NCBI RefSeq assembly: GCF_021789315.1
Contig: NZ_CP084561.1
Coordinates: forward strand, 992,001-1,056,000
DNA: 64,000 bases
Source of the DNA: Arthrobacter sp. FW305-BF8
GTDB taxonomy: Bacteria > Actinomycetota > Actinomycetes > Actinomycetales > Micrococcaceae
Direction of reading: 5' to 3'
Both the position numbers and the translations under genes were made by a program. The notes beneath the pieces are model-generated. The model made no database searches and was not told the origin of the DNA. It saw nothing but the letters and a program-made list of their open reading frames with translations. Numbering within the stretch: the first letter of the stretch is position 1; the number at the start of each line of letters is the position of its first letter. Below are positions 53,746 to 62,195 of this stretch, one piece after another.

Positions 53746-53851
53746 AAATATATTGGGACTCCCGTCAGTTTGGCCGGAAAATCGCCTGAATGTCAAGGAT
53801 TTCTGGAGTGCCAGCCACATTCCGCGTCCCTTGTCAGATCTCAATATATTG
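53746..53851. promoter_or_regulatory. Paired AT-rich palindromes in a divergent promoter region
   Basis: AAATATATTG (53746-53755) and the perfect palindrome CAATATATTG (53842-53851) lie 96 bp apart between the MaoC and acyl-CoA dehydrogenase genes. In such a high-GC region they stand out and may be operators, for example for the GntR protein at 56111. Confidence 0.4.
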
Positions 53852-53910
53852 CGTATCGTCGTGTTCCGGAGGTGACGGAAGGTCGCCAGCCACGATTAGA
53901 AGGAGCACCG

Positions 53911-55086
53911 ATGCACACCCTCACCACCGGACTGGACCAGCTGCGCGAGCAGACCCGCCTTCTGTGCGCCAGCTTCCCGGACGAGTACTGGCGAGAGACG
54001 GACCTCAACCGCCGCTACCCGCAGGAGTTCGTGGACACCCTCACTGAGGCCGGCTTGCTCTCGGCGCTGATTCCCGTCGAGTACGGCGGCCTGGGCGTGG
54101 GGCTGACCGAGGCCAGCGTTATCATGGAGGAAATCAACAAATCTGGCGGCCACTCGGCGGCGTGCCACGCGCAGATGTACACCATGGGCGCCCTGCTCCG
54201 GCACGGCAACGCGGCCCAGAAGCAGGCGTACCTGCCCAAGATCGCTGCCGGCGCGCTAAGGCTGCAGGCCTTCTCCATTACCGAGGACAAGGCGGGCTCG
54301 GACACCACCAGCATTGAAACCGCGGCCGTACGCGACGGCGACGATTTCATCATCACCGGCCACAAGAGCTGGACCAGCCGGATCGAGGAATCCGACCTTC
54401 TCTTCGTCCTGGCCCGCACCTCCGAGAAGCCGGAAGGTAAGGGCACCGATAAGACCCATGGCCTGACGCTGTTCCTGGTGGATCTGCGCCAGGTCCGCGC
54501 AGAGCAGCCGGACACCCTCGAAGTTGTCAAGGTCCGTACGATGTTCAATTACGCCACCAACCAGATCTTCTACCGCGGCATGCGCGTCCCGGCGTCGGCC
54601 GTGATCGGCGAGGTGGGCAAGGGCTTCCGCTACGTCATCGACGGCTGGAACGCCGAACGCATCCTACTGGCTTCCGAAGCTATCGGGGACGGCTACTGGT
54701 TCACCCAGCGGGGCGTGGAGTATGCCAACAGCCGCGAGGTGTTCGGCCGGAAGATTGGCAGGAACCAGGGTGTGCAGTTCCCTATCACCGATGCATACAT
54801 GAAGGTCCGTGCCGCGGACATGATGCGCTACGAAGCGGCACGGCTCTTCGACGCCGGCGAGGCGTGTGGCGCGGAGGCCAACATGGCTAAGCACCTGGCA
54901 TCGGAGGCGAGCTGGGCGGCGGCGAATGCATGCCTTGACACCCACGGCGGCTACGGGTTCGTGGACGAGTACGACGTGGAACGGAAGTTCCGCGAGACAC
55001 GCATGTTCCAAGTGGCGCCGGTCAACAACAACATGATCAAGAGCTTCGTTGCCACCAAGGTACTGGGGTTGCCCCGCTCTTACTAA
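53911..55086 (+). CDS. Acyl-CoA dehydrogenase family protein
   Basis: A 391-residue ACAD. It shows the N-terminal helical domain, the FAD/substrate stretch LQAFSITEDKAGSDTTSIET, ITGHKSWTSRIEESDLLFVL, the RNQGVQFPITDAYMKVRAAD region and the C-terminal LDTHGGYGFVDEYDVERKFR. Where short-chain ACADs have the catalytic Glu (IYEGT), this protein reads FQVAPVNNN, so the base must come from elsewhere (for example Glu in WNAERILLAS) or the reaction differs. ATG 53911 follows AAGGAG; an upstream open frame from 53596 is not credible. It would pass electrons to ETF (etfBA at 3.4-5.1 kb). Confidence 0.9.
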   Translation: MHTLTTGLDQLREQTRLLCASFPDEYWRETDLNRRYPQEFVDTLTEAGLLSALIPVEYGGLGVGLTEASVIMEEINKSGGHSAACHAQMYTMGALLRHGNAAQKQAYLPKIAAGALRLQAFSITEDKAGSDTTSIETAAVRDGDDFIITGHKSWTSRIEESDLLFVLARTSEKPEGKGTDKTHGLTLFLVDLRQVRAEQPDTLEVVKVRTMFNYATNQIFYRGMRVPASAVIGEVGKGFRYVIDGWNAERILLASEAIGDGYWFTQRGVEYANSREVFGRKIGRNQGVQFPITDAYMKVRAADMMRYEAARLFDAGEACGAEANMAKHLASEASWAAANACLDTHGGYGFVDEYDVERKFRETRMFQVAPVNNNMIKSFVATKVLGLPRSY

Positions 55087-55209
55087 GGCGTAGGCCCAGC
55101 CCTCCAACATCCTCTTGTGCGAGGCGCCCAATCGCTTACGGCGCCTCACCGCGCTGAATGGCCCGGTACAGCTTTCCAGATTCGACTACATCCATTAAGG
55201 AGCAAAACG

Positions 55210-55440
55210 ATGGACCTTCAGCTGCAACCAAATTGGCAACGCACTCTCGGACAGCGTGTAGAGATTTGGAGAGACGGGAAATTTGTCCGGGAGGGAACAG
55301 TCGAGGCTGTCATGCCGGACAACTCTTTTCTTTGGATTTCAGCGGAGGTCAACTCTTCGAGGCAGATGATCTCTCACCATGACGGATACCGGGTTTTCAC
55401 GCATTTCCTGCCCCCGCGTACGTCCCGGAACGACCACTAG
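55210..55440 (+). CDS. Small conserved protein, LWISA family
   Basis: A 76-residue protein with ATG 55210 after AAGGAG. The core GQRVEIWRDGKFVREGTVEA followed by MPDNSFLWISAEV and SRQMISHHDGYRVF suggests a small SH3/Sm-like beta-barrel. It resembles the mft-operon protein at 37426-37734 over about 50 residues. It lies 123 bp after the acyl-CoA dehydrogenase gene and before the broken panD. Function unknown. Confidence 0.7.
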   Translation: MDLQLQPNWQRTLGQRVEIWRDGKFVREGTVEAVMPDNSFLWISAEVNSSRQMISHHDGYRVFTHFLPPRTSRNDH

Positions 55441-55530
55441 AAAGTTTCGGGACAGACCTGCAAGGCGCCACCGTCATACAGGATGCGGAGTGGTGGCTTG
55501 GCTGCTACACAGGAGTACTTGGAGTTCACG

Positions 55531-55950
55531 ATGAATCGAACAATCTTCAAGTCCAAAATAAGTCGGGCTACTGTCACGCACGCGGACATGCATTACGTTG
55601 CACCGTCGATCTGGACCTGCTCGATGCCGCTGACATCCTTCCGGGGGAGCTGGTGAGCATCGTGGATGTGACTAATGGCGCGCGTCTGGAGACATACACC
55701 ATTGCCGGCGAGCGTGGCTCGGGCCTCATCGGCATCAACGGCGCGGCAGCACAACTGGGTGTATGAAAACGACATCGTCATTCTGATGGCGTATTCCCAG
55801 ATGACGGCCGGAGAAATGAGGGTTCATGAACCACGGGTGGTCCATGTCGACGAAGACAACCGGGTTATCGAATCGGGCCATGATCACGTCAAGGACCCCG
55901 TACCGGGACTTTTACGCCCGCTGCCCGCCCTGAACAACGCCGCCATCTAA
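55531..55950 (+). pseudogene. panD: Aspartate 1-decarboxylase, inactivated
   Basis: Starts MNRTIFKSKISRATVTHADM like PanD, which makes beta-alanine for CoA. Near 55598, HYV runs directly into the equivalent of CTVDLDLLDAADILPGEL in a shifted frame. Compared with the expected sequence about seven bases are missing, exactly where the Gly-Ser pair that self-cleaves to the pyruvoyl group should be. A second frameshift (one extra G) lies near 55757, after INGAAAQL; the tail then runs to NDIVILMAYSQMTAGEMRVH and the stop at 55950. The product cannot form the pyruvoyl cofactor. Confidence 0.88.
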
Positions 55951-56110
55951 TCCGGACCGTAGGTTCTAGTAACCGACCAGGATGCCGTTCCCCGGACGGA
56001 TTCCGCTGGCTGCCCTCGCACATTTGCGACATCAGTCCTGCACAGCAGGTCAGCCGTGGCTGATGCCGTATGTTAGGTCGGGAAAATGATCAGAAAAGAG
56101 TGCGCAGACC

Positions 56111-56851
56111 ATGACCAGCCGCAGTCAACGCAGCAACGCACGCCCGCAACTAAGCGAGAGAGCGACCGCCCATATCCGGGGGCTCATTATGTCCGGTGAA
56201 CTGAGGCCAGGCACACTAGTTCGTCCCGAGACCATTGGCGAGGAGCTGGGCATCTCTACTACACCGGCACGCGAGGCCCTGCAAGCTTTGCGTGTCGAGG
56301 GGTTTCTCCAACTGGTGCCGCGGCGCGGATTCGTCGTGGGTCCGCTCACGGGCGAAGACATCCGGGACCTTTTCCAGGTCCAGGCCCTCATCGGCGGGGA
56401 GCTAGCCGCCCGCGCAGCCGCCAAGGCGACCGAGCGGGACGTGGCCGAGCTCGAGGCACTGCACCACGAGCTGATTGCGGCTGCCGCCCGGAACGACCAT
56501 GAACGGCTGGAAGAGAAGAACCATGCCTTTCACCGCGAGATCAACCTGCTCGCCGATTCTCGCAAAATTATCTGGTTGCTGGGCCTGGTTACCCGGTACG
56601 TCCCGAGGCAGTTCTACTCATCCATCCCGGGCTGGCCGCGGGCCACCATGGACGACCACGCCGAACTGCTCAAGGGCATAAAGGCCAAAGACCCGGCGGC
56701 AACGCGGGTGGCGATGCACCAGCACATCGTCCATTCCGGTGAACTGCTGGCCGCCCACTTCGATGCGCGCGTCGCGGCAGCCGAAGCGGCGGACAACGAG
56801 CCGACGTATACCGCGCAGACGAACGCCGGCGGAGGGCTGGCTTCGGCCTAA
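56111..56851 (+). CDS. GntR-family regulator with FCD domain
   Basis: A 246-residue FadR-type regulator. The HTH region is GELRPGTLVRPETIGEELGI with STTPAREALQALRVEGFLQL. The FCD domain carries candidate metal-binding residues (FQVQALIGGELAARAAAKAT, NHAFHREINLLADS, MDDHAELLKGIKAKDPAA). It lies between the two CoA-ester operons and could control both, for instance through the palindromes at 53746-53851. Confidence 0.9.
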   Translation: MTSRSQRSNARPQLSERATAHIRGLIMSGELRPGTLVRPETIGEELGISTTPAREALQALRVEGFLQLVPRRGFVVGPLTGEDIRDLFQVQALIGGELAARAAAKATERDVAELEALHHELIAAAARNDHERLEEKNHAFHREINLLADSRKIIWLLGLVTRYVPRQFYSSIPGWPRATMDDHAELLKGIKAKDPAATRVAMHQHIVHSGELLAAHFDARVAAAEAADNEPTYTAQTNAGGGLASA

Positions 56852-57002
56852 ACTCCGCCATGACCGACAAGGGGGATAGCCGGTTTCAGTGTCATTATCT
56901 TTCCCTTTCCGGTTGGAACCAGCGCCACCACGGGTCCCATGCGGCCACCGGGGCATTGAGGGTTCCAAGCGGCGGAAGAGGACTGGTGCCCCGAGGTAGC
57001 CT

Positions 57003-57392
57003 TCAAACTTGCAGCTGGGGTGTGGCCTGGTAAGCCACGAACTTCCAGGAACCCTCTTCGTTCACCCACACGGCGAGGGCACTGTTCTTCATTGTTGTGG
57101 GAGTCCCGTTGACGGTCAGGTCTGCGTTCATTCGGACAACGACCAGGGCTGTATTGCCAATGATTGTGATTTTTTCGCTCTCGTGGTCAATTCGGTGGTA
57201 TCGGACAGCGCCTGTGCGCAGCTTGTCCGTATAGGCTTTCAAGGAATCCGTGTTGCCCCCTGAATGCGTGTATACGAGCTCTGGGTGGCATAGTCCTTCG
57301 AAGGTGTCCACATCGCCAGCGAGGACCGCGCTATACCGCTGGTCTTCGAGCCTCTGAACGACGGCCTTTGCATTGCTGCTTGAGTTAGCCAT
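57003..57392 (-). CDS. NTF2-like DUF4440 family protein
   Basis: A 129-residue SnoaL/DUF4440-type protein: QRLEDQRYSAVLAGDVDTFE, HPELVYTHSGGNTDSLKAYT, LVVVRMNADLTVNG and WVNEEGSWKFVAYQATPQ. This is the pattern of small cone-shaped NTF2-fold proteins acting as isomerases or binding proteins. AAGGAAA precedes the ATG. Stand-alone gene. Confidence 0.8.
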   Translation of the reverse strand: MANSSSNAKAVVQRLEDQRYSAVLAGDVDTFEGLCHPELVYTHSGGNTDSLKAYTDKLRTGAVRYHRIDHESEKITIIGNTALVVVRMNADLTVNGTPTTMKNSALAVWVNEEGSWKFVAYQATPQLQV

Positions 57393-57621
57393 GAATTTTT
57401 TCCTTCATGAGTGTGGTGAGGAAAGTCCGTGGGCAGTTCCAGGGGAGCTACCTTCCTGTTAGGACTCGCGGTCGTTGTGAACTATTCGCGTCTGTGACAG
57501 AACGCTGTCGAAGCGGGTGGGTGTGCAAATGGACCTCGTCACAGTAGTGCACGGTTGTCCTGTCCATTGTGGGGGGCCGGAGCGCAAACGTTGCACCCCG
57601 CCTGAAGCACTTAGCCTCGGA

Positions 57622-57712
57622 GGCGCTCCTTCACGGCCGGCTTTCGACCGTGAAGGGCGCCCCTAGTCGAGAGCCGTTGGGCCGCAGCGTAGGGCGCGGC
57701 TCCGTTCTCTCG
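57622..57712. terminator. Two tandem hairpins downstream of the CitMHS gene
   Basis: GGCGCTCCTTCACGG (57622-57636) pairs with CCGTGAAGGGCGCC (57648-57661). Directly next, CGAGAGCCG (57668-57676) pairs with CGGCTC and CTCTCG (57697-57712). The pair lies 40-130 bp beyond the leftward CitMHS stop and probably ends that operon. The rest of 57393-57621 shows no gene. Confidence 0.55.
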
Positions 57713-57753
57713 GGTATGCAAAGAGCTCCTGATGGGGAGCCGTTGCCTGATAA

Positions 57754-59208
57754 TCAGAATGGAAGCGGGACCAATCCGAATATGATCGCTGCGATAAGCA
57801 TGATGAAGCTCACGAAACAACCCCATCGCAAGTAGAAGCGTATATGGTCACCAATCTTGACCCCAGTCAGGGCAATGAGCACCCAGAATGATCCGGAGAA
57901 TATGTGCAGAGGTGCCCCGACAGTGGAGTTGCCGATTAGAGAGGCCATTGCGACAGACTCAGTAGAGAGGCCCAGGTGCTGAGCGGTCTCCGCCAAGATT
58001 GGAAGCACGGCCAAGTAGTAGGAATTCACATCGATAAGCAAGGTCAGCGGAGTTGCCAGTAGCCCGACGATTATTGGCAGCCATGGTCCCCACGAATCAG
58101 GTACTGATGATGCCAGGGTGGTTGCCATCTCCTGCATCATTCCCGAACCCCTGAGAATACCAAGGAAAATCCCAGCGCTAAAGAGAATTGCCGCGACCAT
58201 GAGCGGCTCCCTCGCGCGCATCTGGATAACTTCCAGCTGCATTTTGGCGCTTGGGTAATTTATCATCAGCATGATAATAGTTCCGAGCATGAAGACCATC
58301 GGGGCAGGAATTACATCGGCAATCAATACTCCGATCACGACCACGATCAGCGCGCAATTCAACCACACCAACCGGGGCCGTGTTAAATCTTCTTCGCCTT
58401 CCGTCTGCATCTGTGCTGAAGGCCGAGGAAGTATCGGATCGAGTGTGACCGTAGTGGCGGTGCTAGCACTCGGGGGTGACCCAGTGCCTGCAGCCCCAGA
58501 CCCAGTGCCCGCAGCCGCAAGCGCGTCCGTGCCCTGCGTAGCGCCAAAGATCTGCCTGCCACCAGATGTAAGAACGGCAGATTCAGCAGCGCCTGCCAGA
58601 CGCCTCGTCTCGCGCTTACCTAAGACGTAGCCAACCGCCCAGACCGCAGCCAGGCCAGCAGCCTGCACGGGCAGCAGCGGAATCCACAGGTCGTTTACTC
58701 CAACATTCAACGATGCTGCAGCCCGTGCCAGTGGCCCTCCCCACGGCACCATGTTCTGCACGCCGAAAGACAGACCCACAAGTGTTGCGAGCACCAGAGG
58801 GTTCATGCCTAGCCCTCGGTACAGAGGAAGCATCGCCGAGATAACAATCAGATAGGTTGCAGTGCCGTCACCGTCGAAAGCAATCAACTGAGATAGCAAG
58901 ACAGTCGCAAGAGCGACTTTCAGGGGGCTTCTGCCGGCGATCCTCAGTATCCGTTCCACAAATGGGTCGAAAGCGCCAGCCTGCAACATGATGGTGAAGA
59001 ACAGGATTCCGAATACCTGAAGAGCCGCGGTGTTTGCAATGTTTTGCACTCCCTCGGTCGCAAATTTTCCGATGTCCGCCATGCTGAAACCAGCAACGAG
59101 TGCGATCACCAAGGGAATGACTGTAAAAGCTGAGAAGGGAGTGGCCTTGTTGGATATCAGAAGAGCCACAATGATGACCAGCATGAGGATGCCGTATAGC
59201 GCTAGCAT
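57754..59208 (-). CDS. CitMHS-family citrate/carboxylate transporter
   Basis: A 484-residue secondary transporter with about 11-12 hydrophobic helices. The CitMHS features LVIALVAGFSMADIGKFATE, AFDGDGTATYLIVISAMLPL (substrate loop) and LSFGVQNMVPWGGPLARAA are visible, and a soluble linker of about 80 residues rich in Ala/Gly/Thr lies in the middle. The family takes up citrate-metal complexes and related acids. Last gene of the unit HpcH/HpaI - CaiB - CitMHS, so it probably imports the acid that CaiB activates. Confidence 0.9.
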   Translation of the reverse strand: MLALYGILMLVIIVALLISNKATPFSAFTVIPLVIALVAGFSMADIGKFATEGVQNIANTAALQVFGILFFTIMLQAGAFDPFVERILRIAGRSPLKVALATVLLSQLIAFDGDGTATYLIVISAMLPLYRGLGMNPLVLATLVGLSFGVQNMVPWGGPLARAAASLNVGVNDLWIPLLPVQAAGLAAVWAVGYVLGKRETRRLAGAAESAVLTSGGRQIFGATQGTDALAAAGTGSGAAGTGSPPSASTATTVTLDPILPRPSAQMQTEGEEDLTRPRLVWLNCALIVVVIGVLIADVIPAPMVFMLGTIIMLMINYPSAKMQLEVIQMRAREPLMVAAILFSAGIFLGILRGSGMMQEMATTLASSVPDSWGPWLPIIVGLLATPLTLLIDVNSYYLAVLPILAETAQHLGLSTESVAMASLIGNSTVGAPLHIFSGSFWVLIALTGVKIGDHIRFYLRWGCFVSFIMLIAAIIFGLVPLPF

Positions 59209-59259
59209 GCATGCCTTTCTTCAATCTGTATCGATTGGTTGACGAACAACTTGGCCGTC

Positions 59260-60399
59260 TTACGCGTGGATTTTGGTGGTGGGTGCGTTGAGCAGTTGGT
59301 TGTGGGCTCCTAGTTTTGGGCCGAGTGAGCGGACTTGGCCTGGTGTGCGTGAGAGGCGGGGTACGGGGGCGGGTACGGTGAATTTTCCGTATTCTTCGCT
59401 TTCGACGGGGACGAGGTTGTGTCGGGCGGCGATGTGGGGGTCTTTGGTGATGTCGCTGGGTTTGCTGACTTTTTCGGCGATCACGCCGACGGATTTCAGG
59501 CTCGCGACTGCTTCGTCGGAATTTTGCGTTCCGAGCCATGCGCCGAGGGCGTCCTTGATCACTGAGACGGGGATGTCGCCCTCGCCTTTGACCTCGAGGT
59601 GCCCGCCTTCCTGCAGGAAGTCCACGACGTTGCCGACGTGCTTTCCGGTGGCGGCGGATACGACCACGAACTTGCCGTCGATGGTCGGCAGAATTTCTGT
59701 GATGAACCCGCCGGCAAACGGGAATGATGCTCCTGCGCGGGTGGAATCTATGCCAAGAACGTCAAGGAAGGGCACCTGCCAATCGATCATCCTGAACAGG
59801 CCTTCATAGAGGGGCAGGTCGATCATCTGTCCCAGTCCGGAGGTGTTCCGCTCATGGAGGGCAAGCATCACGCCGAAGGCGCCAAAGACACCGGTGACCA
59901 GGTCTCCGTGGGAGTAGCCCGGGTGGACGGGCGGGCCGTCGGTGTAGCCGGTGAGGTTCGTGGCACCGCTGAAGGCTTCGCTGATTTTGCCGAAGCCTGG
60001 GCGGGCACTGTAGGGACCGGTCTGGCCGAATCCGGAGATCCGGAGCATCACGGCCCGGGGATTGATGGCGTGGACGTCGTCCCAGCCCAGCCCGAACTGT
60101 TCCATGACTCCGGGACGGTAGTTTTCAATGATTACGTCCGCGCTTTCGACCAGTTCGCGGGCGAAGGCCGCGCCTTCGGGGCTGCCGAGGTCGACTTCCA
60201 CACTCTTTTTGTTCCGTGCGCTCACCTCGAACCAGAGCCCACGTGCGTTTTGCGGGCCCATCTTGCGGAGGCTGTCGCCCTGGTTTGGACGCTCAATCTT
60301 GATAACTTCGGCACCGTGGTCGCCGAGCAGGCTTGCTGCGAAGGGCCCTGCGATCACGTGGCCGAATTCAAGTACCCGGATTCCTTCTAGTGAGGACAT
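59260..60399 (-). CDS. CaiB/BaiF family III CoA-transferase
   Basis: A 379-residue class III CoA-transferase. The N-terminus IRVLEFGHVIAGPFAASLLG, DHGAEVIKIERPNQGD, ADVIIENYRPGVMEQFGLGW (catalytic Asp is expected around ENYRPG plus about 60) and GFGQTGPYSARPG are all typical. It moves CoA from a donor such as succinyl-CoA to a free carboxylic acid. It lies 20 bp after the lyase gene and 51 bp before the transporter gene, one operon. Confidence 0.92.
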   Translation of the reverse strand: MSSLEGIRVLEFGHVIAGPFAASLLGDHGAEVIKIERPNQGDSLRKMGPQNARGLWFEVSARNKKSVEVDLGSPEGAAFARELVESADVIIENYRPGVMEQFGLGWDDVHAINPRAVMLRISGFGQTGPYSARPGFGKISEAFSGATNLTGYTDGPPVHPGYSHGDLVTGVFGAFGVMLALHERNTSGLGQMIDLPLYEGLFRMIDWQVPFLDVLGIDSTRAGASFPFAGGFITEILPTIDGKFVVVSAATGKHVGNVVDFLQEGGHLEVKGEGDIPVSVIKDALGAWLGTQNSDEAVASLKSVGVIAEKVSKPSDITKDPHIAARHNLVPVESEEYGKFTVPAPVPRLSRTPGQVRSLGPKLGAHNQLLNAPTTKIHA

Positions 60400-60419
60400 T
60401 GCTTCTCTTCTCGTAGTCT

Positions 60420-61349
60420 TTAGTTAATGGGGCTGGCAGTGAGTCGGTACTCCGAGGCACGTTCAAGCGTGGCTCGGGCTGAAACGCCGTGTGCGGTATC
60501 GATCATCTGGCCGTCAAGTGCAACGGCCCCGCGGCGCTCTGCATGCGCGTGTTCGAGAGCCTCGAGGACCCGTTCGGCCCTCTCTATCTCTTCAGTGCTG
60601 GGGCCGAAAGTCGTGTTTGCGGCCAGCACATGCGACGGATGTATCAGCGTCGCCCCGGCGTATCCGATATTTCTTGCCTGCTGGAGCTTCTCGTGCATCT
60701 CGTCCTCGCCGTGTCCCACTGAGGCCGAGACCATGGCGTAGGTGGCGCAGCCGGCAGCCCGGCCTTCGAGCTGGACGTGGGAAAGCAGGAACAGAGTCTC
60801 CAGACCGGATCTCGTGGGCGTGAAGCCGACTGATCGTGCGACGTCTCCGTCCGGGATCGTGCCTGTCATAAGGCTCTTGACCCGCTCATCGCAGCTGCCG
60901 AGTTCGAAGGCATTGCGGATACCTGCAGCACTCTCCAGCATGACGTGCACATCAAGTGGCCGGGCCCGGTCCGAGTTTTGCTCGAAGAGCCTGACCGTGT
61001 TTATCAGCATTTTCAGGTCGTCAACGCTCTCCGCCTTCGGAACCACCACCCCGGCGCAGCGGGAGGCGACGATGGCCTGAACGTCCTCGAGAAGATGGCC
61101 GGAATGTATTTCATTCATCCGGGCCAGCAGCTGCACGTCACCGTGGTCGTCCGCCTCGATTGATTGCAGGGCCTCCCTCGCGGCAGGCTTATCTGCTTCA
61201 GCAACAGCATCTTCCAGGTCGAGGATAAGAGCGTCCGCCCCGGCCCGGACACCGCTGCTGATCCACCGCAGCTTGGTAGCCGGGATAAACAGCAGTGACC
61301 TGAAAAGCTGACGCGAATTGGTAACAGCAGCGTCGGTTGAGATCGTCAT
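60420..61349 (-). CDS. HpcH/HpaI aldolase/citrate-lyase family CoA-ester lyase, second
   Basis: A 309-residue CitE-like lyase different from that at 52240. RSLLFIPATKLRWISSGVRA replaces the usual FVPG entrance; LILDLEDAVAEADKP (metal), VHVMLESAAGIRNAFELG (Glu) and GYAGATLIHPSHVLAANTTF follow. ATG 61349 is preferred because CGGGAG lies just upstream. First gene of the operon with CaiB and CitMHS: activation by CoA and cleavage to acetyl-CoA or a homologue would complete a short acid-degrading route. Confidence 0.85.
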   Translation of the reverse strand: MTISTDAAVTNSRQLFRSLLFIPATKLRWISSGVRAGADALILDLEDAVAEADKPAAREALQSIEADDHGDVQLLARMNEIHSGHLLEDVQAIVASRCAGVVVPKAESVDDLKMLINTVRLFEQNSDRARPLDVHVMLESAAGIRNAFELGSCDERVKSLMTGTIPDGDVARSVGFTPTRSGLETLFLLSHVQLEGRAAGCATYAMVSASVGHGEDEMHEKLQQARNIGYAGATLIHPSHVLAANTTFGPSTEEIERAERVLEALEHAHAERRGAVALDGQMIDTAHGVSARATLERASEYRLTASPIN

Positions 61350-61423
61350 TGGGCTCCCGTGCAAATCGAGATGAACGCCGGCCATTCAACGTCCATCGAG
61401 TAGTGACTCCCGGCTTCACTCCG

Positions 61424-61437
61424 GTGATTCGAGTCAC
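61424..61437. promoter_or_regulatory. Palindrome upstream of the lyase-CaiB-CitMHS operon
   Basis: GTGATTCGAGTCAC is an almost perfect 14-bp palindrome about 75 bp before the operon start at 61349, a possible regulator site. Confidence 0.35.
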
Positions 61438-61439
61438 AG

Positions 61440-62195
61440 GTCATGTATGCCCATCCTCCGCGGTGATGAGACCCGAAGGCAAATGACCATTCCTGATACC
61501 TCTATCACCCCCCGACATCAACTCGGGCACCACCACTAAGGGGCTCACCCTCCCCGCACCCCCCGTCGGACAGCAGCCAGGAACGGGCGCCAAGTTCCAA
61601 AATGCTCTTCCAGCAACTTAGGACGATATCGGCGGAGAAGCAGCGGAGGGACGCCTCCCTGCGCCTAGCGGTACCGGATTCCCTCAGGCATGGAACCGCG
61701 GCCGGGCAAGCGAGGCCGCTCTGACTCGTCCGGTAATTCGAGGTCTCCGTATCAGGGAGCAAGTGCTGAAGAGCCGGCTGCTGCCTCTCAGGGTTCGTTA
61801 CAAGGGTGCGTTCCACAACCCCAGGAGAGCGCCATGTCGAGCACCTCGCCTGGTCGATCAAGGCTGGGTTGGCGATCGTGGCAGCGGCTGATCACGTGAT
61901 CCCTGAGCGTGCCGGCGCTGCCCTGGCCCGTGCTAGAGTTCGCACACCGGCGGAGCATCCTCCGCTGACGGGAGGGGCCGATGGGCGGGTCCGGTGGTCG
62001 GCGCAAGGGCCGACGGCTTCTGCCTCCAAGAACCCATCTATGGTGCAAGCCCCTGTTTAGATGAGGTGCCTGTGCGGCACTCGAGACTGTGTTGAGTACT
62101 TGCGCGTCAAGTCAACCACTGAGTGCTCGGAGGCTCGGGGAGGATCATTCCCCGGCAAAGAGTGCGTCCACGTTCGCTATTGAAAGGGAAGATCC
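61440..62195. other. No gene recognised
   Basis: About 750 bp with short interrupted open frames on both strands. The minus-strand frame at 61505-61861 is Ser/Arg/Cys-rich and matches no family I know. Probably decayed sequence plus the promoter of the next gene; GAAAGGGAAGA precedes 62196. Confidence 0.4.

Noticed and set aside
61505..61861. 118-codon minus-strand open frame upstream of 62196
   Set aside because: Interrupted context, no start signal and no recognisable family; treated as non-coding.
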